A stretch of DNA of 64,000 bases from Aphidius gifuensis (GCF_014905175.1 NC_057793.1:682001-746000), one strand, 5' to 3'; positions 11,778-25,672 are shown, counted from the first letter of the stretch. Notes: a model not told the origin generated them from the letters alone. Numbers and translations: made by a program.

Positions 11778-14700
11778 AATGTAGTAAGAATAAATCATGT
11801 TGATTAAAAATTATACATATTTTTTTTTTTTCAATATCAATTTAAATTATTTTATCGTTTTATTTTAATTTTTATAACTTAAATTTTCATCAAATTACAA
11901 GAACATTTAAAAAAACTTTAAAATAATAATAACAATTATTTATTATTATAATTAATAAAAAATTTAGTGGTAAAATTTAATATTTAATTTTTCAATAATT
12001 AAAATTTTAAATTTGATGTATTTAAAATCCATGAAATATTATTTATAAATAAAATAATATTTATTACAATTAATACAGGATGACTATTAGTACACTAAAT
12101 CTATTTTGTTAAAGCCCAAAAATTATAAAGACATATTTTTTTGATAAGTCAAATAGAACGATCGTGAAAAAGAGATAAATTTCAAGATATATTTAAATAT
12201 ATATTATGGAATTCAACTATTCAAGTTGGCCCTTGACGAAGAAAAAAAATCAAATATAAATAAATAATAATTAAAAAAATAAAAAGAATAATAAATTCAG
12301 TAGCATCAAACTCCGCCTCTTGAATAAAAATTAATAATTTACCGTAATTATCAGTCGACCGTATCCCATCCTTAATTCAAAGCGTGTCCTTCTTATTTTA
12401 TTTATTTTTTTTAATATTTCAAAACACATTTATATATTAATAAACACATACATGTATAAATTGATTTTGTTAAAAATTAAAATACAATTGGTATATATAT
12501 TTATAAGCATTTATTATTGCTTGGATGTATATTAAATTTTTTTTGTGAAATAAAATTGAAACTTTATTTTCTTGACGAGGAAAGAAGAAGAACATCACAG
12601 TATATATAATCTCACAATTATACGTATAAATATATAACGTTTCTTTTACCTGTTTTTGTATTCATATCGTGTTTTCTAGAAAAGACAAAAAAGGAATGAG
12701 AATAAAATAAATATATATGTATAAAAAATCAGAGGAGAAAAAAATTAATGTCAACAAGATTTAGTTTAGGCGCAAGCATCCACAGAACTTCTCAGCATTA
12801 AATTGTCTTTTGTTTTTCATATTAATTTTTTGATTTTAAAGAAATTTAAATTTATTTATAAATATTATTGTTTATATTTATTTATTATTTTTATTTGTAA
12901 TATGATTTTATTTATTTTTTTCTACTGGCTATAATTAATTTTGTAATTTTTTTTTTTTGACAATTTAGCTAAACTTGGTATTTTATTTATAATTAATAAT
13001 GAAATTTCCAATATAATTTTTTAATTATTATTTAAATAATATATAAATATTACGATACTGTAAGATTTATAATTTAATTTCAATTATTTTTATTTTTTTT
13101 TGAATTTCATATTTCGATATGACTTGTGGAAAAAATTCGGGAATTTTCCTTGCAGGTCACGTTTATCAAAAAAATATTTCTAAACAGAATTTTTATGAAA
13201 TTATGCTTCTAGTATTTAGACAACACTAAAATATAATTATCCTATGAGTTTCAGAATTTAATTTTAATTATTTCGATTTTTTCTTTTGAATTTTATATTG
13301 TTTAGAAATTTTGTACTTTTTGCCAAAAATCATCACTGTTTTTAAAAATAATTTCTACGCAAAAATTTCAACTTAAAAATTTACTTTCAATTACTTTGAC
13401 TGTTTAAAATATATTATCTAATTGTTAAAAAAATTAAAAGTGAGATGATACTAATTAATTTTCAATAGAAAATAACTGAACGAAAAAAATTAAAATTAAA
13501 TAAACAATTCTTCATATAATAATGTCGATTAATTATTTAAAAAAATTTTATGTTCACTAAAAAATTTAAAAAATAAATAAACGTTTAAAAAAATAAATAT
13601 TTTTATTTTTATTTTTCTATGCTCGTACATGTTTAATGGGAATATAAATTTGATCTAACAAAGATCTATGATCAAAAGTCGTAAAAGTATATTATACCTG
13701 AACAACACTCCTGACTTTTCCTCAAAAAGAATTTTTGAAAACAATGCAAGTTGACAAATTCCTCTTTTCTACGTGCATGTTTTTTTATTTTTTTTTATTT
13801 TGTCGGAATGAGCTAGGGATGTTGGCTCACCCCTGTGCTTGTCTCCGTGAATTTTCTCGAAGCCTCTAAAAGTGATTTGTGCTAGATCCCTACAAATAAA
13901 ATAAAAAAATATACAATCCCTGATTCAAAAAAACCTCGTTTTATATATTCGAGGAAAAAGAAAAATCTTTCAAAAGACCTTTTTTTTTTTTTTGTCGTCA
14001 TAAATTTATATATTTTTATAATTAAAAATTGAGAACGATAGTCATCAGTCTAGACAACATCACCTCTAAATTATTTTTACCTAACAATATTTAATTTTTA
14101 AAAAATGAATGAAAAAAAAAGGAAATAATTTTTCTATTTTGTTTTTCCTTTGAATGAATGAAAAAAATAATAAATTTTTTTTTTTCTTCTCAATTTAATT
14201 GTGTTTTATGTTGTGATTATTTATGTATAAATTTTGATAAATATTGGAGACCTCCAGTTGGATCTAATGCTCAAGCAAAGTCATTCATTTAGTAGGCTTA
14301 TTATTTATTTTTCGAAATGACAACGAATGATGATACACCAGTATGTATAATATCGTATATTAAAATCAGTTGCTACCTATATCCATTTAGTCTGACCGCC
14401 AAAATAGATGGAGCTCGTTACAAATGAAATGGAGTTTATAATCAGTATCTCGTCTCTGGTATCTGACCGTCGTTTATCGTTATTTCTCTTCTCTATATGC
14501 TCAGTATAAGAAAAAACAAAAAAAAATATAAACATACCTACTTGGTTTTCTTATTATTTTTTTTTTATACAGCAGCAAAAAAGCTTTGGATTCTTTTCTT
14601 TGGTTCATCGAGTTCCTCGTACTCGTTTATATCCCTCGATGTATTCCCGCCACCTGCACCAACATCATCCGCCTACAACACAAAAAACACAACCAACTTT

Positions 14701-15941
14701 AACCAACAATAAAATTATAATGGCCGCACGTTAAGATATATCCACGATTTATTATTGCTCCCATTGTTCATAACCAGATTCAAGCCTTATGTTTAAACAA
14801 TATATTAAATATTAAATTCCCATAGACAAATATATATTTTATTTATTTATTTATATTATTTATGCGTATGTTTATCTATCAAGTTAAAAAAAATAAATTT
14901 AAAAATAAATCAACTTCAATTGAACGAGCAACAGCTTTTATTTGAATTTAAAAAATCGATGATTTTCGCGGGGGTTGATTGAACAAGTGTTTTTAATAAA
15001 TAAAAAAAATTCTAAATTTAAAAAATAATTTTTTTTATTAATATTAATGTTTATTCTTTTTTAAAAATTAATTTGAACTTTATTAATTTTACTTGAACCA
15101 AGCTCACTGAATTTTCTATCAAGCTAATTTTTTTTTAAATGAAAAAATTATCAATTCTATTTAATTTTTTTTCAATCAAATAATGGAATAATTTATAGAT
15201 TTTTTTTGGTATAAAATTTAACATGTATATTTGCATATTATAGTGTAGAATCTGTTCTGAAAGTTTACAAGAATAAGGGGGCGTGGGTATCGTCTCCATT
15301 GGCTCGAGATTCGAGGTATGCTTGCATTAGCTACTCACTCGGTTCGCGGATCGTGATACTGTAGGCACTGAATCTCTCAGTACACACACACATACACATA
15401 CACTTTAACCATCTATATATATATCTTTTTTATTTTATCTAATTTTTATTTTGTTGCATACCATCATCACCATCATTGCACCACGTGCGCCCTCAATGAT
15501 CTGCCTGAACATTTTTCTTTTTTTTTTTTTTTTATCTCAAGAAGATTCATCATGATCTTCCTTCCATGAAATTTATAAATAAATATTTAAATAATTTTTT
15601 TTTTTGTATAAAAAATATCTATTTTTCCTTTGTCTTTTATTATTTATTTATTTTTTATTTTCTATATAGTCAACAAAAAAAACCATAAACATGTAAAAAA
15701 AAAAACACTTTTTTTTTAATTTTTAATAAATTATAATTAATAAAATAAAAATAAAATATTATCATCAAAATTTCAACACTTTTATAAATTAATATTATTA
15801 TTTTATATTTGAAAAATTATTAGGGCTATATATTTGTAACTGTTTTTACCTTTTGTCATTGTCCAGTGTCCAGTATAAATAAAAAAAAAAAATTAAATTC
15901 ACGCTCGCGCGAACCTGGTAATTAGCAAGAGTCTCGTCCAA

Positions 15942-16000
15942 ATGACGATGATAGTCCCACGACCAAGTCAACGACGACAACCTCCCCATATGCCGCATCA
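15942..16000 (+). CDS. Candidate first coding exon in a CpG-bearing patch
   Basis: The ATG opens MTMIVPRPSQRRQPPHMPH, followed by a donor-like CA|GTAAGA. The surrounding 15890-16290 carries many CpGs, a (GATGC)n run and an E2F-like palindrome, so it resembles a promoter with a first exon. No partner exon was found, so this remains speculative. Confidence 0.12.
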
Positions 16001-16273
16001 GTAAGATTAAAATCTCACTCAGAGCTTTTCACGTGTAACGCTGAGTAAGCCAACTTAAAAATAATTCTGGCCACTCAAATAATTTGTGTTGAGTCTATGT
16101 CGTTGAATGATATTCATGTACACATGTGACTTAGTTTGAGAAAATAATAAATAAATAAAAATAAAAAAAATTATGTGCGTGCTGAGGACGCGATGCGATG
16201 CGATGCGTTGTGATCCTGATCGAGTGAATGGGGATCGTTATCTTGGCGGGTTGGACGCGTTGGTCATGCTTGG

Positions 16274-16285
16274 TTTCCCGCGAAA
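16274..16285. promoter_or_regulatory. E2F-type palindrome TTTCCCGCGAAA
   Basis: Perfect match to the symmetric E2F/DP consensus, in a CpG-bearing patch that also holds the pentamer run GCGATGCGATGCGATGCG (about 16191-16208). No coding gene is attached to it, so its role is unknown. Confidence 0.3.
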
Positions 16286-17338
16286 CCGTCTCACCTGGTA
16301 CTTTTATTTTTTAATTTTTTTTTTTTTTTTGTCTTTATTTCTCACCGAACCGTTTCCAAATGATTCATAACGATCATTTTTAAATTTACTTTTTAAAGCC
16401 ATATTTTAACAAATTTTTTCTTTTTTTAAACAACAGTTTATCAATAGTTAATAAAAAAAAAAAATTTCAACTTGTAATTAATCTCATAAATAAACAATGA
16501 TAATAAAAAAATAAAGTAAAAAGTTTTTATAAATTTTCTGGAGATATGATTTCAGTTTCGCTTGGAGAATCTTGACAAAGTACTTTCGCAAAATTGCATA
16601 TACAATTGCACGTGCTCTAGTTACTCGAGCAAATGATTTTTATTATTTTTCATCAAAATAAACACCATGATTTTCATGGAAAAATTAATAATTAGAATTT
16701 TATAAAATTTACTGAGTCAATAAAAATAATCTATATAAACTACAATAAAAATGAAAATAAAAAAATTTTGATTTTTTCAAGGATGGAGTATAATATTATG
16801 TTAATTTGCAGTCAATATCTAATAAAATCATAATTACAGTAATTACAAAACGATACTACCCTCCTGTTATTCCTGCAGCTATTTCTCTCTCTCTCTTCCT
16901 ATGAGAATTTTTTTATATAAAATAAATAAAAAAAAATCATGTATACAAAGTCAGGATATGAAGAGAATTTTGCAAGATTCAAGGTTTCTGACAGGATCGA
17001 GTATGTTTCTAACCTGCGGCATTTAAAGTCTTCTTCCTATTTTTTTATTTATTTTTCTACTCACACAAATTCACCATGTGAATCTCTTTTTTGTTGCAAA
17101 TATTTTTATATTCATAGTTTTTATATATATATTTATTTTATTTTTTTTCTTCTCTATCCTTGGAGTCATGCTGCTTATCATAAAATATGCTATGCAAGTG
17201 AAGAGAAGACGCTGTGCTGGCAACCACCCGGGGCTGACCACATAACATTATATGCCCTTCGTTTATGTCGTAAGCTCCTTTTTTATTTTGTCTTATTATT
17301 ATTAAGTTATTTTTTTTTTTTGAAATTTTATATTTTGA

Positions 17339-17548
17339 ATGTATATCGTTTTCTTACTTCTTCTCTCTGCTCGTTGTTCGACACCTTACTTTGTTACTTT
17401 TTGCAAGCAGGCTAACCCCCCCGGCCAATTGGAAATTGTCCCTAATAACAGGGGAAGATTCAAGTGCGTCCACTCCTATCGTTTTGAATTGCAGTCCAGT
17501 TTTGCGTGTGTCCGAGAGAAATATGCACTCAAATGCGATGAGCATTGA
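17339..17548 (+). CDS. Candidate small secreted cysteine peptide (orphan)
   Basis: A 69-codon ORF in a patch far richer in G+C than its flanks. It begins MYIVFLLLLSARCSTP, a plausible signal peptide, and the remainder carries four cysteines spaced C-X20-C-X13-C-X8-C, ending KCDEH before TGA, with many charged residues. I recognise no family. Against it: two other frames on the plus strand and one on the minus strand are also largely open here, so the open frame alone is weak evidence, and no promoter or splice support is clear. It could equally be a conserved noncoding patch. Confidence 0.22.
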   Translation: MYIVFLLLLSARCSTPYFVTFCKQANPPGQLEIVPNNRGRFKCVHSYRFELQSSFACVREKYALKCDEH

Positions 17549-18440
17549 AGATTTTTTTTTTTTTTTAATTTTCATCTGTAAGACGATTTTTTTTTTTCAC
17601 CTCAGGCACAACAAGTTAGCAAATTTTTTTTTTTACATGCTCTAGAATTTAGCAGGCTATTTTTAAATGAAAATATTGTCATTTTTATTTTGAAAATTTA
17701 ATTTATCAATAATTAAATATAAATTAACAATTATTTTCTAAAATAAAGCCAAAAATTATATATATTTATTTTTAAAAAAAAACATATTTTTAATTCGTAT
17801 AATTATATCAATAAATAAAAATTAAAAAACCCAATATTTAGTATTTTTTTCATAAAAAAAACCACAGAAATTGAATATCAAAATTTTGTATAAATATAAA
17901 AATTATCGAGTCGATAATGCCTAATATTAAAAGCTTTAAATATTCATCAAATTTTCATATATAAAAATAAATATAACAAGATAAAATTTCGACATAAAAT
18001 AAAAATGATATAATCTTAATTTATATTCTTAATAAGACGTATGTATATTACCGTCAATTTAAAAAAATATCACGCAGTAATAAAAACATGATTTCATTGG
18101 TTCTCTAAATGAGTAAATATATTTTTTTTATTTCAACGTGTGAAAATCATTTGATAATTATGATATTAAATTTAATTAACACTATCAGATATAAAAATAT
18201 ATATTATATATAAATACTCGTTATCGTATTTATTTTTCCTGATGATATTTTTATTTTTTTTGTTAATTATTAAATGACAAAAATGGTAAATAGAAAACGG
18301 TTTGTTCGGAGGGTATATTTTGCACGGCATATATTTTTATACTCAAAGGTTAATACTAAATATGGTCTCAGCGTGCATTAATGAATGCATTGCAATAGTT
18401 CACATGTAATAGTATATGAACTTGTATATGAATTGTATAT

Positions 18441-18560
18441 ATGGTCATTTTCGTTGAAGCAGCACCAACAGCACCAACAGAACCAACAGCAGCAGCAAAC
18501 TCGGATGGGACACTGAGCCACGCGTGCACGGTGCGTGATATCATACTGGACGCATCTTAG
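18441..18560 (+). other. CAN-repeat patch with a 39-codon ORF
   Basis: Imperfect AGCACCAAC/AGCAGCAGC repeats read Ala/Pro/Thr in the open frame (EAAPTAPTEPTAAANSDG) and Gln-rich in another. Probably a microsatellite in a G+C-richer island; coding is not demonstrable. Confidence 0.3.
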
Positions 18561-20743
18561 ATCTTAACATTGATATCAAGCACGCATATTACGCGCGGGA
18601 AAAAACAAAAAAAAATATATATAAATGTGAAAGAGAAAAAAAAAAAAATATAAGAAGCAAGAAGGGAGGCCGAAAGAGCAGATGCTAGGCTTCGGTTTGA
18701 GACCGCAGGGCTTACCGTCGCTTCACTTAACTTATTTTATTCCAACGCTTTATCGTAATGTATATATATGCATATGTATTTATACAATATTAATATCATC
18801 ATATCAAATATTTATTGTGATTATTGGCAGTTAAATATGAAATATAGATACAATTTATTTGCCTGTATTTATTTTTGAAAAAAATCTATTTTTTTTTCAA
18901 TTAATTTTAGCATGAAAATTATTATTTAGCATGAAAATATTAACAGCTTGATTTGATGTTATTTTGGAATTGTCAAATGTTGTTTAAAAAAAATTAATTA
19001 ATTAATAAATTTTAACGCAATAAAGTATTTTTTTTTTTAATGTAAATTTTTGTGTGTAATTAAAAAATATTAGTGTGTTAAAAAAATATTATTGTGACTA
19101 ATGGATTTTGATAAAAAAAATTTCAATAATTTGACAATTCACTTGCGGTTATTCCGTCTATTCCAGCAAGACAGTGAGAAATATTTGAAATACCAATTCG
19201 ACAAATGCACGAATCCAAGACAAAAGGGTGCTAACTCAAACAGATAAATTCCATCCACCAAAAAAAAAACCAAAAGAAAGAAAAATAATACAATATTTTC
19301 GTTCCAGTTATTCCAGAAAAAAAAAAACAATTCATTGGAGTATATAAACCAATTTCATACACAAACAAATACAGATTCGCGTGTGAAAAGTATTCAATTC
19401 ATGAAGACATTACTTAAGAGACTACGTTTTTTTTTTTTTTTTTATCATACCTTCAACTTCCCCCCGTCACCTTTGGAGTATGTGCACAAAGAGATATGTT
19501 GCAATATCTTTAAAATAACCAATCGTAAAACAAAAGTGGCCATTCGAATTGTTTTTTTTTATTTATTTATTTTTTGTCATGTACACTTATATAGAAGCAT
19601 ACAAACACCTTGGCAACTTTGGTATTCGCGGAATGAAGGTGTTGGAACTTAAATCCTTTTTCGAGGTGGATAAAAAAAAAAAATAAGCAGATGATGGTAA
19701 CTCACCCAAAGGGGACACTGGTTAGTGTATAGTCATTCTCATTTTTTTTTTTTTCTGTTTGTCTTGACTCTTGAGTGCAAAAATAATCGTTAACTTTGTT
19801 CCTAGCCGCGTGTCTGACTTCATCTCTATACAAAATTATTTCCACTTTTTTTTTTTTTTTTTTTTATTATATACTCATTGCCAATCTACACTTTGTTTAT
19901 GTTTATATATATTTTTTTTTAAAATCAGCAACGATTTGTCGATGGAATTTCGTTGCTAGTTTTGTTTTTCCATGTTTTTTTTTTTATTATTTTTAAAGCA
20001 TCGTATTTAAATCTTTTGTTTACCACTTTACTACTCTTGTCCCCATTAAAATTCCAATCACAAAAGTTAAATTATTGAATTTATTTTATATTATTTAATC
20101 GAGTATCAAACATCTTAATATATGATGATTAGCTCTGGTTGATTGTATCTTGTTAAATTCTCAATTATTATTATTTTTATTTTTTTATATTTCTAATAGG
20201 ATGTAAGTTATTTTTATATACAATATATATTTTTTGAAAATATATTCAAGATTGATCAACAGTATTTTTAAACTTTTTATAAATATATGTGTCTGTTTGT
20301 AATAACCGGGACAATGGGCCAAGACAGGATGAAAACAAAAAGGAAATGCTGTAAAGCTATACGCCTTGATTACGCTTGGCTAATTACAAGAGTAGAGTGA
20401 TGGAATAAATTAACATTTGGTGCTTGGTTTTTTTAAACTGTCATCATCATCAAGAACAATATACATTTTTTTTAGTAATTTATTCTTCAACTAAATATTT
20501 TAATTCATTATTAATTTTTAATATACAATTTGTTTAAAATTTAATATTTTTTCATCAAGTTTTAATTGTAATGATTTAATAGGTTATTTTAAATTTTATT
20601 ATTGTTTTTTATATGTATTTCATTGGTTAGATCTAACACACACTTGAGAAATAAAATTGTTTTTGCTGAAAAATTATCAGTCGCGTGTGATCACAGCTTA
20701 AAGATCTTTCCACAAGCCGTATACTCTTGGTATATTTATAAGA

Positions 20744-20851
20744 ATGGTTAGAGAGATCCTCAGAAGTGTTGCGGTATTTCAACAAAGAAAGACCATAATT
20801 CAAGCAATCCAAGAGGTGTCTTGGTTACTGAAACAAGGCGCCGATTGGTGA
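20744..20851 (+). CDS. Candidate short coding exon, unknown product
   Basis: A 35-codon ORF, MVREILRSVAVFQQRKT and IIQAIQEVSWLLKQGADW, helical and amphipathic in character, in a G+C-richer patch. It is preceded by a TATA-like word (TATATTTATAAG). The stop overlaps a good splice donor, TTG|GTGAGC, at 20847/20848, so it might be a first exon ending there. No downstream exon was identified and no family recognised. Confidence 0.18.
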   Translation: MVREILRSVAVFQQRKTIIQAIQEVSWLLKQGADW

Positions 20852-23800
20852 GCTTTTTTTTTTTTTGTATTTTTTCGCCCTTTCAACTTTACTATCTTTG
20901 TTTCGTGACTTACCAGTATATTTCAGTTGGAAAAATATTTTTAAACATTAACATTTTACATTTATTGTTCATGCTAAATTTCATCTAAAATATTTTTACA
21001 AAAAAAATGAAAAAAACAAATGTTAAATTGGAACCATTGAGAGACAAGTAGTTTAGCCAAAAAAGCTCTATTAAAATTTTTAGAAAAAAAATATAAAATT
21101 ACACAATTTAAAAAAATATAGCCAATAAATAATTTTAAGCAAGATTGAGTAATTAGAAATAAATGAATTAGCATTTCCGTAGAGCAAAATTCTTGCCAAC
21201 ACGAAAGTCACGCACTTGCAAATTTACCAACACACATTGAAATCAAATTTTTGATTGTTTGTTTCCTTTTGTATTGAGTCTAGCATGCAACCATCCCTCT
21301 GGCAATGACTCGGTCTTCTTAATTTATTTTATTTTTGAAATATTATGTTGCAATAAATGTATTTTCATGTGACTTTTTAGCCCATATCGCCGTTGTCCGT
21401 TTGCAATGATTTCACCCTGGGAAATAGTCCAAGGCTCATCCTTTCACTTGCACAATTCATTATTTTATTCTCTTCTTCAATTAAAAATTTATTTAATTAT
21501 AACTTCATATCCTTTCTTATAAATTATATATTTATATATTATATTTTATGTTTATGTAATATATTATGAATTATGGAATGATAATGAATGAGTTATGAAT
21601 CAGTCAGCTGACGTGTCTATCAGTTGGATCCATCAGTGACACCACACACACACAAACATATTTTCTATCTCAATATAAAATTATATACATACGTAATAGT
21701 GTTTACCGCAAATGTGGTCAATGTTTGCTGACTCGTCCATCAGGATTTCGATACTATTACACTTGACCCACCAACCACACTAAATTTTCATCCACATTAC
21801 AGCTCAATTTAAATTATTAAATCAATTTAAAAATTTAAAATAATTGCAATCTTTAATTAATCGATAAATAAATTAACAAAATTTGTTTTTATTTTTTAAA
21901 TTGAATTATTATTATCAATAAAAAATAAAATATGATTTATGTTTTTTAAAAATAGTGAAAGCAATTTTAATGAGAGCATAAATGATGATTAAAAGAAAAA
22001 TAAAATTTCTATCTTTTAATGTATATTTATAATCTTTTATTTATAGTTTTATTAATTTTATTTATTTTTTTATTCACGATTTAATCTATAATAAAATCAT
22101 GGAAAAATTAAGTGTTAATTTACAACAGTAAAAAATTAATAAAATTCAAAGGTCAATTGGATCAATAAATTTTTATTTTTCATACCTCACGATTGTTGAT
22201 ATAAAAAATATAAAATCGTGTGAGATGATAATATAAATAAATAGATAAATGAGCTTGCAAGTTGTGCTTAATTTGATCCAACAATAATTCCAAGTGAATT
22301 TGTGTAAAAAAAAATTACAAAAAGAGACTTTAAAAATATTTTTAAAAAGTACAAGGGTAGGTTGTAACTTGTAAGTAAACTAAACATAGTAAGTTGTAAA
22401 ATGAGATTAAAAAAAGAAAAAAAAAAATATATATATCATGATGGTTAATAGAAGTTTGTGGCCTACATCGTAGACGTGTTGTTGCCAGGCTGTTATAAGT
22501 CCTGTGAACATGCGATCAGATAACACTCTCGTGCCAAAATAAAACGTCGTATTTTACATAATGTCTACGCGCAGGGCAAACTATCAAATACATGAATACA
22601 TCTGTACTGTCATTGTGTATACATACACTATTTTATCATACATTATTTTTCATATTATCCAATTAATATAGCCCGGTCAAACACATTAACAAAATTTCGA
22701 ATTTGAAACATTGAAGCGTAATTTTCTAGACGTCAAACATTATTTTTAAATTTATATATTTTTATTTCACTTGCGGTGATATACCAAATTTCTTACAAAT
22801 ACATGAGCTTTCATAAATGTGTATGAAGGACATTTTACAGAAGCGTGGCTAACAGTCATTTCCGTGTATTTGCCCGCCAGTTATAACCGATAACTCATCC
22901 TTCTTCGTACATTTTTACTCGACAAAAAGCTCACTGATGCTTGTAAAAACACACATACATGGAAAATACAAATTTGAAGTCATTAAAAAAGCACCTGGTC
23001 ATTTGAAATATTTACTGCAATGTATTTCATGTGTCTCAATATAATTGACCACTAAAAGAGAAAAAAAAAAAATAAAACAAGTAGAAAATAATAATGCCTA
23101 CAATTGAAGAAATGAAAAAAAATCAGTAGACTGTAAATAATTTATTAAATTAAATATAATAATAATTGTAATTAATAAATGTTTAAGATGTAAATAAATA
23201 TAAAATATAATAATTTACAATGTTGAGAAATAAATGAAATTTTAATTCAATGAATTGAATTAAATTCTTTTCATTTTTCAATGTATGCTAACTGCGTCTT
23301 GATGAATAATTTAGCAATAATTTAATATGAATTATCACCATTGTTATGTGGTGTAAATGCATTAGTGTGAAAAGTTGGATGGCTATCTACACACAGACTG
23401 TATAATCTGCCTTGGTAAAATATAAATATTTCTCAATAAAAAAAAAAAAAAAAAAGTACTTGTGGATGGAAAAAAAAAAAATGTATATAGACAATGAAAA
23501 AGCTACTGAGATATATATGAATACGAGAGATATTGTTATAGGGAATTTTTATAGTAAAATGTAATTTTTTTTTAGGGAGGAAATAAAAAGGTGGCGGTTG
23601 AGGGGGCGGAGGCTCACAAAGAGTCAGAATGGCGCGATGAAACTAGACGGGCGAGACCGTTGGTCACGCAAGCTCAAGTATTTAATGTATTATTGTTATT
23701 ATATTTTTATTAAAGTAAATAAATATTTATAAAAATTATTTTATCTTTGTCAATTTGAGTCATTTTTCATTGCCATTATCGGCTACGATTTGACTGAGTT

Positions 23801-25219
23801 TGTTTATCCTCGCGGTGCGTTGAAATATTGAGGTCATAACTTTTTGAATTTTTTATATTCAAATGTTCGAGTTTACAATCTCCTAGTATAAATAAATAAA
23901 TAAAATATTTATTGTAAAAATAAAAGTGTAAATTTATAATTAACTTTTGAAATTATTTATTTATTTTTTATTTAATTTTTTTTGTTTTTTTTTTTGCGTT
24001 TGGAAAATGTTTTAATGAAAAAAAGACATTTTATATTTTTTTATTAATGCCATCTTTTTTATTATTATCTTTAATGAGTTATTAATAACAGGATATATCC
24101 CCAACTGCATTTATAAAATTGAAAATAAAAAAAATTGTTTAATGCAAAACCGTTGATTATACGTCTATTAATTATCACTGCTATGTACCTTTATAAATCA
24201 TTTTCCAACAACTCGATTTGATGATTATTTGTTTCATCATCATCAACAGTTGATATTTTTTTATTCTATAAAATTTAAAAAATTATTATTGCAATATGTT
24301 TTAATTATTATTTTATACATTACGTAAATTAATTTTACAATGTAGCAATAAATAATATTTAATAATTTTATAATTAACTACTGATTTAATTTTCATTTTA
24401 AAATTTTAAATTTTTTTATTTTTAACATGTTCAAGTATTTTATAGTTAATAAAAATAGAAATATTTAATATCCGGTATATTGTTGCATGTCAAGAAACAT
24501 TTTTGGATGTAAAGATAAAATTGGTTTCCAATATTTATTGTTGGTATTTTATTTTTTCTTAAAAAAAAAAAACAAGTCGCGTGCAGTTGCCTGTGGGCAT
24601 CACATGAAATAATAAAAAATAGTTGGTTCCTTCGACTCGAAAAGTAGTAACAGCAGCTGAATACAAAAAACATCATCTCAACTGCAGTTTAATAAATTTT
24701 ATAAAATCGAAAATTAATTCAGTCTGATGCAATCAAATAAAGCACAAAAATTATAACGACGATTCAACTTGAAATTTGCTAATTACAACCACCTGCATAT
24801 TTTCAAATAAAAAATAAAAAATATAATTATGAAATTTAACTTCCTGATTGTTACATAAATTTTTTATATATATATTTTGTTACTTAATAAATACATTCAG
24901 CAATTGAAATATAACGGGAGGTCTTTATTATATACTTCCTTTGGAATTTATATATTTATTTAATTTTTTTTTTATTCTCAACTGTCTTAACGTTAATTCA
25001 TCAAATAGTTGACACCACCTGCTTTAATTCCTGTTACATTTATGAGCCTCCAAAAATTTAGGGTTAAGATAAAATCATTTGGCAAATTGTATACAACTTT
25101 ACGACCAACTAATCACACCATCAAATTTAATAACATTATTATTATTTTTTTTTTTTTTATCAACTTGAAAATTGACTTAAATAATTATTTTTTTGATAAT
25201 TTAATTTTCTAAATAGAAT

Positions 25220-25672
25220 CTCAAGTGGAAAAAATATATTTATTGGAAATATAAAATAAATTCGTTTTATATTTAGAAAAAATTTAGAAAAAATATAAAT
25301 TAATTCCAAAATATATTCAGCTTTGAACATACTAAATAACTAAATTTAAATTTAAAAAAAATTTACAAAAAATAAAGAAAAAGTTAAGAAAAAATTTAGA
25401 AAAAGTTGAATTTTATTATGTCCTAACTTGTATACATATTCTAAATTTAATTTATATTTGTTAATTGTTCTAAATCTTTTCTAAATTTTTTCTAAATTTA
25501 ATTTTAGTATGTCCATTAAATTTAATTTATACCCAGGTAGAAATGAAAGTCAATTTTTTGACTTTTCATATCAAATTAACATGTGAAGTCAAAAAGTGAC
25601 CTCAAATTGACTCTAATTTCTACCTGGGTACTTCCATTAAATATAAATTAAATATATTTTTCTCACTTGGGA
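25220..25672. mobile_element. MITE-like element with CCCAAGTG termini, host of a nested MITE
   Basis: The left end CTCAAGTGGAAAAAATATAT and the right end (read inward) CCCAAGTGAGAAAAATATAT are inverted repeats. Inside, TTTAGAAAAAATTTAGAAAA near 25275 pairs with TTTTCTAAATTTTTTCTAAA near 25475, so the element is close to palindromic overall. No coding capacity. A second, different MITE sits inside near its right end. Confidence 0.6.
25532..25628. mobile_element. Short MITE, CCCAGGTAGAAA family, copy 1, TA target duplication
   Basis: 97 bases. The ends are CCCAGGTAGAAAT and its inverse ATTTCTACCTGGG, flanked on both sides by TA, as expected for Tc1/mariner-type insertion. The inside is also symmetrical (AAGTCAATTTTTTGACTT and AAGTCAAAAAGTGACC). 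It interrupts the larger element at 25220-25672 and is therefore younger. Confidence 0.7.

Larger units (their letters stand above)
11780..25219. other. Gene-poor AT-rich DNA
   Basis: No confident gene. G+C-richer islands at about 13800-13890, 14380-14480, 15240-15500, 15890-16290, 16960-17550, 18450-18740, 19450-19500, 20640-20860, 22450-22660 and 23580-23680 separate long A/T-rich stretches. The weak coding candidates at 15942, 17339, 18441 and 20744 fall in these islands. Confidence 0.65.

Noticed and set aside
18660..18740. G+C-rich patch with a donor-like word on the minus strand
   Set aside because: No open frame ending at the donor in a plausible way; left as an unassigned island.
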